A DNA stretch of 59,121 nucleotides from a virus, in the IMG/VR virus record IMGVR_UViG_3300040816_000387, positions 1-59,121 of that record. One strand, written 5' to 3'. Below are positions 51,521 through 58,209 of the stretch, piece after piece. Position 1 is the stretch's first letter. Each line of letters starts with the position of its first letter. A program made the position numbers and the translations under genes. The notes under the pieces are model-generated. The model ran no database searches. It saw only the letters and a list, made by a program, of their open reading frames with translations, and had not been told where the DNA came from.

Positions 51521-52177
51521 TTATGAATAATATAATCTTAAAACTTCTTTTAAAGCTGGGTGTCTATGGTTTTCTAATAATTCTACAATATAAACATAAG
51601 AACTATTCTCTAAGTTCTTTATTTTTGATAGTCCACTATCTTCATTATACTTTAAATCCACCTGTCTATAATCTCCGCAAAACATCATTTGACTGTCTTT
51701 ACCTAATCTACCTATACACATAGCAGTTTGCTCTACAGTAAGGTTTTGACACTCATCAACAATACAAACAGCATTGTCAAAAGTAAGACCTCTAAAGTGA
51801 GACAAAGATACTATCTCTATAGCACCATCTTCAAACATTTTCTCTATTATGTTATCTTTTGAATAAACCTTTCTTATGTTGTCCATTATAGGTATTAACC
51901 AAGGCTCCATTTTCTCCTGAATACTTCCAGGTAAAAACCCAATATTCTCAGAAGATACTGTAGGTCTAGTAATGACTATCCTATTTATCTCCCTTTTAAA
52001 GTACTTATCCAAAGCAATCTGTATACTCAGTAGAGTCTTACCAGTTCCTGCTTCTCCAAAGATAAAATTATAAGGGTGTTTTAGTATCTGTTCCTTCGCT
52101 AACTTCTGCTCTTCAGATAAAGATATTGAAAACTTTACACTACTCTTAGGTGCTTTCTTCTCGATGTTTTCTGCCAT
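51521..52177 (-). CDS. phoH: PhoH-like P-loop ATPase
   Basis: 218 residues. 'FIFGEAGTGKTLLSIQIALD' has Walker A at 41-48, 'ITRPTVSSENIGFLPG' is the PhoH signature after strand 2, 'CIVDECQNLTVEQ' is Walker B and 'MMFCGDYRQVDL' the sensor motif. Phage PhoH proteins are common in marine tailed phages. Their role is still debated (RNA-related ATPase or RNase). Located between a strong terminator and the GT9-like gene, with its own promoter-like box 24 bases upstream. Confidence 0.9.
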   Translation of the reverse strand: MAENIEKKAPKSSVKFSISLSEEQKLAKEQILKHPYNFIFGEAGTGKTLLSIQIALDKYFKREINRIVITRPTVSSENIGFLPGSIQEKMEPWLIPIMDNIRKVYSKDNIIEKMFEDGAIEIVSLSHFRGLTFDNAVCIVDECQNLTVEQTAMCIGRLGKDSQMMFCGDYRQVDLKYNEDSGLSKIKNLENSSYVYIVELLENHRHPALKEVLRLYYS

Positions 52178-52201
52178 CTATTTTATAGGTTTTGTGTCAT
52201 A

Positions 52202-52211
52202 TATAAATATA
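52202..52211 (-). promoter_or_regulatory. late-type promoter-like box upstream of phoH
   Basis: Coding-strand TATATTTATA, 24 bases before the phoH ATG and 10 bases after the terminator T-run. Confidence 0.55.
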
Positions 52212-52221
52212 CACCTAAAAC

Positions 52222-52250
52222 AAAAAAACCCTGGCAAAAAGCCAGGGTTT
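52222..52250 (-). terminator. strong intrinsic terminator after major capsid gene
   Basis: Coding strand AAACCCTGGC-TTTTT-GCCAGGGTTT, a perfect ten-base stem followed by a T-run, 28 bases after the gp23 stop. It shares the AAACCCTG start with the terminator at 36257. Confidence 0.93.
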
Positions 52251-52278
52251 AAAAAATATCTATAAGCGACAGAAAACC

Positions 52279-53901
52279 TTAAATAGTCTCTAGACCTCCT
52301 ACATAAATCTTTCCATAAAATTCAGGTCTCACAATCTTCTTAGCATAGCGAGTCTGGATTCCTTTTCTTGGAGTGAAGTTTTCAGGGTCTAATACTGTAG
52401 GTGTCATCATAATTGGAATATAAGGAGCATAAACAGCACCAGTTTCCAAGAATTGAGATCCTCTATATCCCATCAAAATAGTATTCTCAGTCATATAAGG
52501 ATTCTTATAAACTGTATATCTGCTATTAAGAGTACCTACTTTCTGAACACCCATTGCATACTGATCTTTAGTTCCATCAGTATTAGCAGCGTATCCAGGG
52601 ATTGACTCAAGAACAGTAGATACAGTTGGAGAAACTACCATAAAGTTAGCTCCACCACCCTTCAATACTAATCTGTGAATCTCGTTAGATACTTTCTGTA
52701 GTTTAGTTCCTAAAGTCTGGAACCATTCTCCTTGAGAGTTGTAGTATCCACCAGTTCCTGCTGACTGCTGAGTAAATCCGTTTCCATTCCATACTTCATT
52801 GTTTCTAGCAGACCAGTACTCAACAGTTTGAGCATTCTTAATAAGCATATCAAGAATTTCCAAATCAATTTCGTGAGAAATATACTCAGAAATCATAGCA
52901 GTTAATTCTGCCTCAGCATCCAAAGAATGATATGCGTTCAAATCCTGAGCAAATTCATCAGTCCACTTAGTCTTTAACTTACGAGTCTTAGCCGTAATCT
53001 CTTCAGATCTAAGTTCTAAATTAATTTCTGGAATATCTAACTGAGAGTCAAATGTTGCAGAAGCTTGTCCTGCTTCAAAATCACCTCTTTCAATAAACGT
53101 AGGCTGCTTAGTATAAGTTACTACAGCGTTAGCAATATCTCCAGCATCAGTAGTCACTGCTACAATAAATTCGATATTGTTTGATGCATCAACTTTTGTA
53201 AATGCAGGGTAGTAAGATAAAATACCGCTACCACTAATTGCAAATGCTCTAACAGCCTCCATATCAGGCGCACTAAGAGATGATGTAGCAACAGTTACTT
53301 TAGCAATATTAGTTCCTGCACTTGCAAGAGAAGAAGATACTACAGCATCATAGTTCAAAGCAGCATCCCAAGCAGCAGTTGTAGAAATAGATGCACTTGT
53401 ATAAGATACAGATGCAGACACATCATTAGATGTATAAGAGAATCTACCTGCTCCGTAGAAACCTCCAGTACCTGGAGTTCCTCTTCTAGAATCAGTTACA
53501 CCGAATACAGAATCTTCTTGAGAAGTTCTTCCAGATCCAGTCTGGAACCCACCTTGGTTTGTTCCATATTTGAAATCAAGGAAGAATACAAGACCTGTAG
53601 GCATGTTCATAGGTTGTACAGAAACCATATCTTTAGCAGAGATCTCTGTAAATACACGTCTAACAAGTGGAAGTGCTACACCTGCCCACTCCTCAGAGTT
53701 GGCTTCAGTACCAGTTCTGTTGGCTTCAACAACTAATTGTCTAGCTTGATTCTCTAACAAGATAGCCATATTAGACCTTTCCTGTTTTCTATCATCAAGA
53801 CCTTCCAACAAACCTAGCTTTTCCCACTTCTTAGTAAGACCAGCGACCTCAGCCTTTCTAGTCTTATTAAAATCGGTTGGCAAAAAGGATTGAATGTTCA
53901 T
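52279..53901 (-). CDS. major capsid protein, T4 gp23-like
   Basis: 540 residues (T4 gp23: 521). 'RSNMAILLENQARQLVVEAN', 'EEWAGVALPLVRRVFTEIS', 'MPTGLVFFLDFKYGTNQGGF' and, later, 'MVVSPTVSTVLESIPGYA' and 'VGTLNSRYTVYKNPYM' are HK97-fold gp23 features. Near the N-terminus 'LLEG' (L31-G34) fits the prohead protease rule (I/L)xE|(G/A), so a delta domain of 33 residues may be cut off by gp21. The middle carries an insertion rich in Ser/Ala. It is the last head gene, 24 bases after the scaffold, ended by a strong terminator. Confidence 0.95.
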   Translation of the reverse strand: MNIQSFLPTDFNKTRKAEVAGLTKKWEKLGLLEGLDDRKQERSNMAILLENQARQLVVEANRTGTEANSEEWAGVALPLVRRVFTEISAKDMVSVQPMNMPTGLVFFLDFKYGTNQGGFQTGSGRTSQEDSVFGVTDSRRGTPGTGGFYGAGRFSYTSNDVSASVSYTSASISTTAAWDAALNYDAVVSSSLASAGTNIAKVTVATSSLSAPDMEAVRAFAISGSGILSYYPAFTKVDASNNIEFIVAVTTDAGDIANAVVTYTKQPTFIERGDFEAGQASATFDSQLDIPEINLELRSEEITAKTRKLKTKWTDEFAQDLNAYHSLDAEAELTAMISEYISHEIDLEILDMLIKNAQTVEYWSARNNEVWNGNGFTQQSAGTGGYYNSQGEWFQTLGTKLQKVSNEIHRLVLKGGGANFMVVSPTVSTVLESIPGYAANTDGTKDQYAMGVQKVGTLNSRYTVYKNPYMTENTILMGYRGSQFLETGAVYAPYIPIMMTPTVLDPENFTPRKGIQTRYAKKIVRPEFYGKIYVGGLETI

Positions 53902-53925
53902 TTTTTCTTAATTAAATTTTTTAAA

Positions 53926-54846
53926 TTAAATAATTCCTGCAAGTTGTTGTAATCTGCTAACTACCTTATTCTCCTCTAAAACCTTTTCTTTAGCAGGCTT
54001 CGTGTTGCTTAATGTAGCTTTAGAAGCTCTAGACTCCTTAAGTCTAGCAACTTTCTTGTTAGGATTAGACTTAATTTCTTTGAGAGTAGTACTTAAAGAA
54101 GCGTAGAGTAATTTTGTCTCTCTAATAGTAGTCGCTCTGTCAAAAGTTTCTAAAATAGAAACCTTCTGGCTCTCATTAAGATTATAAGATCTAAAAATCT
54201 TTCCTGAATAAAGGAGCTTGGAGTTGATTAACATTGCCTCATTCATTTTTCCTTTAAGGAAAGAAATTGTTTTGTAAGCTTCTTTTAACTCGTCTTCTAG
54301 TTCTTCCACCTGTTCTTTTGTAGGTGCAGGCTCTCCATCTTCCATTTCCTCTTCTCCACCTTCCATCTCAGCAATCAATTCATTGATATACTCTTCGATG
54401 TCTTTGTCTTTCTTGCCGTAGCCCTCACCTTTCATCTCAGGCTCTTCTTCTTCCATATCCTCGCCTTCCATCATCTCATCTTCGCCTTCTACTTCTTTTT
54501 CTAACTCAGCAATAATTTCATCTAAGTCATCTCCATACATACTGTCTGGATCTTCCTCTTCGTCTATTGCCTCGCCTTCCATATCTTCTCCCTCTGCTTC
54601 ATCCATAGTCTCTTCTTTACCTTCTAAGTCTTCTTCATCAACTTCAAAGATAGTTTCATCCATTGTCTCTTCCGCATCTTCTAACTCCTCTTCTTCAAAT
54701 AAGTCATCTCCCTCAGCAAGTCTGTTGGAGATCATATTTTTAATTTGAGGAGCAAATGTTTCTGCTAGACTAGCCTTAGCATTCTCAATAGCGATATCTC
54801 TGAGAGCTTTAGCTTCTGCGATTGATTCTTTAATTAAATCGGCCAT
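53926..54846 (-). CDS. prohead core scaffold, gp22-like
   Basis: 306 residues. The middle (about 45-175) is a very acidic stretch of Glu, Asp, Met and Gly repeats ('EEEELEDAEETMDETIFEVD'), the rest helical. A conserved core follows: 'LINSKLLYSGKIFRSYNLNE' then 'QKVSILETFDRATTIRETKL'. T4 gp22 (269) is likewise acidic, Glu-rich and digested by gp21 on maturation. Several LxE/IxE sites followed by A or G could be cut. Two promoter-like boxes and several inverted repeats lie in the gap before it. Confidence 0.85.
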   Translation of the reverse strand: MADLIKESIAEAKALRDIAIENAKASLAETFAPQIKNMISNRLAEGDDLFEEEELEDAEETMDETIFEVDEEDLEGKEETMDEAEGEDMEGEAIDEEEDPDSMYGDDLDEIIAELEKEVEGEDEMMEGEDMEEEEPEMKGEGYGKKDKDIEEYINELIAEMEGGEEEMEDGEPAPTKEQVEELEDELKEAYKTISFLKGKMNEAMLINSKLLYSGKIFRSYNLNESQKVSILETFDRATTIRETKLLYASLSTTLKEIKSNPNKKVARLKESRASKATLSNTKPAKEKVLEENKVVSRLQQLAGII

Positions 54847-54876
54847 TTGTTATAATTTTTTTGTAAATTAAGATAT

Positions 54877-54884
54877 TATAAATC
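54877..54884 (-). promoter_or_regulatory. weak promoter-like box before scaffold gene
   Basis: Coding-strand GATTTATA, 30 bases before the gp22 ATG, inside an inverted repeat AAGAT/ATCTT. Confidence 0.3.
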
Positions 54885-54940
54885 TTAAAAAAATATTCTA
54901 ATTCTTATTTAGGTATATATTATAGATATACCATCTACTA

Positions 54941-54950
54941 TATAAGTATA
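54941..54950 (-). promoter_or_regulatory. late-type promoter-like box in gp21-gp22 gap
   Basis: Coding-strand TATACTTATA, 94 bases before the gp22 ATG, within the palindrome CTATATA-CT-TATATAG. The 143-base gap also has GGTATAT/ATATACC and GTAAT/ATTAC inverted repeats. Confidence 0.4.
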
Positions 54951-54989
54951 TAGTAATTACAAAAAAATTACAAAAAATAAGATTTTTTT

Positions 54990-56708
54990 TTAGTTACAGG
55001 GACAATATTCCCCTATATCACATATTATATCAGTGATTAGTTTATTTATTTTTGCTGTCTTGTTGTTTGCATCTCCCACACTTTCTCTAACAGGATTCAT
55101 AAATGCTCCATGAGTCGAAGGGTTAGAAACAAAGTCAAAACATACTAATTCGAAATCTTCTTGTACTTGCAAATACTTCTGCCTATCTTCTGTAAATACT
55201 TCTTTTACAGAACCTACTCCTCTAGAACTAATACCCAAAGTAACTCCAGACTCTAGTAATGATTTTAGAATATTACCAGAAGGTGTAGGGAGTACCTCTA
55301 CCTTACCCATAAGATCATCTCCTTCCCACCACATTTTTATAACATTATGGGAAGCATTTGCTAAATTAACTACAGATGAATTACCACTCCAAAAACTTTT
55401 TTTATTATCTCTACAGTAAAAAGTTTCATTATCTGTATTTATGCAATAAACATTACCCTCGTAATCTACTTCTTCAACATCTATAAATCTAAAATCTAAA
55501 TGAATGTATTTAGACTTCTCAAACCAAAGCCTATATAGCGTCTTTTTATTTTTATGTTGTATCACTCTTCCAGCAAAATTATAATCTTTTTTAGACACTT
55601 GCTCTTTTATAACCCCAGAAGATCCTACTTTAATTAATATCTCATTTAAGTCTTCTATCATACCTTTTGAAACAGTAAAAACAGAACACCTATCATACCC
55701 ATTACTCCTAACTATAGTACCATCTCCTTTTATATACCACTCTAAGAAAATATCTAATAATTCTGGATGGCTATCTTTTATAAATTCAGGTATTCTTTTA
55801 GTATACACATTCCCAAAATCTTTTAAAAAAGTATGCAATCTCTGATCAGATACTTTTAACATAACGCTTTTCAAAGACTTGGGATACTCTTTCCAATGTA
55901 GTTCATCACTTAATTCTTTTAGTATAGACTTAAACTCATCTAAAACTTCTCCTTTGTTTTGAGTAAAAGTTATAGAATTAGATCTCCCTGATTTATCCAC
56001 ACCTCCTTCAGCAAAATAGAATCCCAAAAAGGCGAAAAAAGCTTTAGTGTTCAGAACTAAAGGTTTAGATTGCTCTTCAGATCTTTTCTTAGAAGACCTT
56101 TTATTAGTTTCTACAGGATCTATAGTAAAAGAATCTTCATAAGCATCTTTTCTCCAAATACCTGTTTTAGGTATAGCTAAATGAGATACCTTTATTTTTT
56201 TAGATAAATCTAATATTTCTTGTGCAGTAATAAAAGTGTTCACACCATTTCTATCTGTGACTATAAATTTATGATTAGGAGTTACAGTCGTATTAATGTT
56301 TTTACCTTTTATTACCACCATCTTACCTTTATACGGCTCATTTATTACTTTATTTATAGACTTTACTTCTATTTCATTAGTAAATCTATTTAAAGTAAAA
56401 ACTTTTTCAGAACCAGACAAATCTTTAAGATACTTCCATCCATCTGTTGTCATTAATTCAGCTGAAGATGTTAGGCACTCTGGGTGGTCCAATTCACCCA
56501 ATGCTCTATTTTGAGCTACAAACTCCTGATTGTACTTTTCAGCTTCTCTTTGTAAAACATCTTTAGGGTAAACTCTACCATTCTGATTCTTTGCTCCAGC
56601 TCTTTGTAATACTCCAGAGACTAGTATCTTGCCATTAATAGAAATACTCTCCTGTATTATACTAGGAGAAATATTAAATGGTATATATTCTACTAATAAA
56701 TCTTTCAT
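54990..56708 (-). CDS. prohead protease gp21, intein-containing
   Basis: 572 residues; after removal of the 366-residue intein (C78-N443) 206 remain, close to T4 gp21 (212). The extein has 'INGKILVSGVLQRAGAKNQN' and 'GELDHPE', with the catalytic His75, which would be rejoined to 'SSVVNLANASHNV' carrying the catalytic Ser. The last part, 'GVTLGISSRGVGSVKE' and 'VCFDFVSNPSTHGAF', is the rest of the S78-type fold. The intein lies between the catalytic His and Ser, so the protease should be inactive until splicing. Located before gp22 and gp23 as in T4. Confidence 0.93.
   Translation of the reverse strand: MKDLLVEYIPFNISPSIIQESISINGKILVSGVLQRAGAKNQNGRVYPKDVLQREAEKYNQEFVAQNRALGELDHPECLTSSAELMTTDGWKYLKDLSGSEKVFTLNRFTNEIEVKSINKVINEPYKGKMVVIKGKNINTTVTPNHKFIVTDRNGVNTFITAQEILDLSKKIKVSHLAIPKTGIWRKDAYEDSFTIDPVETNKRSSKKRSEEQSKPLVLNTKAFFAFLGFYFAEGGVDKSGRSNSITFTQNKGEVLDEFKSILKELSDELHWKEYPKSLKSVMLKVSDQRLHTFLKDFGNVYTKRIPEFIKDSHPELLDIFLEWYIKGDGTIVRSNGYDRCSVFTVSKGMIEDLNEILIKVGSSGVIKEQVSKKDYNFAGRVIQHKNKKTLYRLWFEKSKYIHLDFRFIDVEEVDYEGNVYCINTDNETFYCRDNKKSFWSGNSSVVNLANASHNVIKMWWEGDDLMGKVEVLPTPSGNILKSLLESGVTLGISSRGVGSVKEVFTEDRQKYLQVQEDFELVCFDFVSNPSTHGAFMNPVRESVGDANNKTAKINKLITDIICDIGEYCPCN
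55380..56477 (-). other. intein with LAGLIDADG-type endonuclease in gp21
   Basis: Encodes C78-N443. Block A 'CLTSSAELMTTDGWKYLKDL', block B 'TVTPNHKFIV' (H146), endonuclease motifs 'FLGFYFAEGG' (227-236) and 'LEWYIKGDGT' (322-331), C-terminal blocks 'VYCINTDNETFYCRDNK' and 'FWSGN' before +1 Ser444. The penultimate residue is Gly, not His. First endonuclease motif has Glu, second Asp, both acceptable metal ligands. It shares CLTS with the NrdA intein but little else, so the two were likely gained separately. Confidence 0.93.
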
Positions 56709-56710
56709 CT

Positions 56711-57337
56711 TTATTTATTTTTTTTACTGCTATAAGCTTTGATTGTATTTTTATAAGATTTTTTAGCTTTCTTAAAAGGGAGTTGATAAATTATATCATC
56801 TTGTTTCTTCTTATCTGATTTTCTTGCAGGCTTAGACATAAATATATTAGGAGATTGATATCCAGCTACATTTGCAGAAACATTCTCTTCAACTAATTCT
56901 GTAGGCAATTCTGCTATAATAACTTTAGGAGTAAAACCCATAGCAGCTGCTGTAGATAATCTAGTATTACCAGCAACTAAATGATACCTATCTCCAAACT
57001 TTAAAATAAGAGGTCTTTCGTATGTATCATTCTCAAATTTACGTTTTAGTTTATCAGGATTGGTCTTATTATATGTATTAGCAACTTTATATGCTGCATC
57101 CATATCACCCTTCTTAATATCGTTTGATTCTGTATTTTCTAGCTTCTCCCACACTTTTTTATCTAAAGTAACCTCATCAGCATCATAAAACAACTTCTTT
57201 AAACTATCAACACTTATCTCTATGCCCTCATTTCTTTTTAAGTCCTGAGCCACTCTCTGTAATTCGCCTAACTCTCTATCTATAGAGGTATTCTCTAGTA
57301 GAACATTAAGTTGATACACTAAAGAGTTTCTATTCAT
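56711..57337 (-). CDS. ParB/Srx-fold-like protein in head module
   Basis: 208 residues. 'RPLILKFGDRYHLVAGNTRL' followed by 'STAAAMGFTPKVIIAELP' is the ParB N-terminal box (compare the G-E/N-x-R-x-x-A motif), known to bind CTP in ParB or act as a nuclease/kinase-type site in relatives. The first 60 residues are helical ('TSIDRELGELQRVAQDL'); the last 45 are Lys-rich ('KKAKKSYKNTIKAYSSKKNK'). It lies three bases upstream of the protease gene. A function in head assembly or DNA packaging is inferred from position. Confidence 0.7.
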   Translation of the reverse strand: MNRNSLVYQLNVLLENTSIDRELGELQRVAQDLKRNEGIEISVDSLKKLFYDADEVTLDKKVWEKLENTESNDIKKGDMDAAYKVANTYNKTNPDKLKRKFENDTYERPLILKFGDRYHLVAGNTRLSTAAAMGFTPKVIIAELPTELVEENVSANVAGYQSPNIFMSKPARKSDKKKQDDIIYQLPFKKAKKSYKNTIKAYSSKKNK

Positions 57338-57342
57338 AAAAA

Positions 57343-58179
57343 TTACTTAAGCTCCTCTACTAATTGATGATATCTTATTAAAGAAAGGTACTGAGATTCT
57401 GTTACAAAGTTTACATTCTTTATCTCAGGAAGTAGGTTCAGTATTTCTTTTAGTTTTATAATAAGAACTGTATCTTTTGTATTAGCTATAGACTTTTTAA
57501 TAGATTCGCTAATATAATCTACTTGTTCTGCTATAAACTTCTTTGTGTCTAAACTATCAACTGAGTTGAATATAAAGTGTCTTAGTATAGCTTTTTGGTT
57601 TTCGTTTAAACTACTAAACTTGTTATTAAACTTCTCCACCAAAAGTTTAAAGGTCAGAGCCTTCATCTCAGGATCTAGACCTTCCAATAACTCACTCTTC
57701 TCTTGGCTATGCTCTTTTCTCTCACTTATAATAAAGTTAGCTACATATAGTTTATTCTTAAGATATAAGTTAGGATTTTCAGAATCTTTATACTCAAACA
57801 AATTAAATAAAGATGCATATACTTTATAATTATCTACTTGAGTTTTTAAGAATAAATCTCTATCAAAATTCTCGTTTATTTCTTTTATTAGATTATATTT
57901 ATCTTTTTGTAGCTTATCGTCATCTATAAACTTTCTACTGCTTATAGCTGATTCTACTATTTGTAAAGCAAAGTTAGAATCTTTTTCCTTAGCTTCTAAT
58001 ATAGAATTATATAGTTTTAACTCCTCCATTAAAGGAGAATCTTTTCTAAAATATTTCTTTATAATAGAAACACTAGTAGGTTTTTTTCCTTGAAGTACAT
58101 CACTGGTCATTTGTCTTATGAGCAACTCATACAACAGACCAGTATTCTTTAACTTCTTATGCTTAAATTTTTTAGTCAT
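57343..58179 (-). CDS. prohead core-associated protein, function unknown
   Basis: 278 residues, almost wholly helical. 'KFKHKKLKNTGLLYELLIRQ' starts with a basic segment, and long helices follow ('ENFDRDLFLKTQVDNYKVYA', 'LTFKLLVEKFNNKFSSLNEN'). I know similar unnamed proteins between portal and protease genes of T4-like marine phages, where T4 itself has the small core proteins gp67 and gp68. An internal scaffold role is the most plausible. It has a promoter-like box of the TATACTTATA type 20 bases before its ATG. Confidence 0.6.
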   Translation of the reverse strand: MTKKFKHKKLKNTGLLYELLIRQMTSDVLQGKKPTSVSIIKKYFRKDSPLMEELKLYNSILEAKEKDSNFALQIVESAISSRKFIDDDKLQKDKYNLIKEINENFDRDLFLKTQVDNYKVYASLFNLFEYKDSENPNLYLKNKLYVANFIISERKEHSQEKSELLEGLDPEMKALTFKLLVEKFNNKFSSLNENQKAILRHFIFNSVDSLDTKKFIAEQVDYISESIKKSIANTKDTVLIIKLKEILNLLPEIKNVNFVTESQYLSLIRYHQLVEELK

Positions 58180-58199
58180 ATTTATGACATTTGTTTATA

Positions 58200-58209
58200 T
58201 ATAAGTATA
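58200..58209 (-). promoter_or_regulatory. late-type promoter-like box, TATACTTATA variant
   Basis: Coding-strand TATACTTATA followed by TATAAAC, 20 bases before the ATG at 58179, touching the end of the portal gene. Confidence 0.45.

Noticed and set aside
6629-58209. TATAAATA on the plus strand as T4-type late promoters reading rightward
   Set aside because: There are no plus-strand genes to serve and the boxes sit just before minus-strand starts. The near-palindromic form makes the plus-strand match a by-product, although divergent antisense transcription cannot be ruled out without RNA data.
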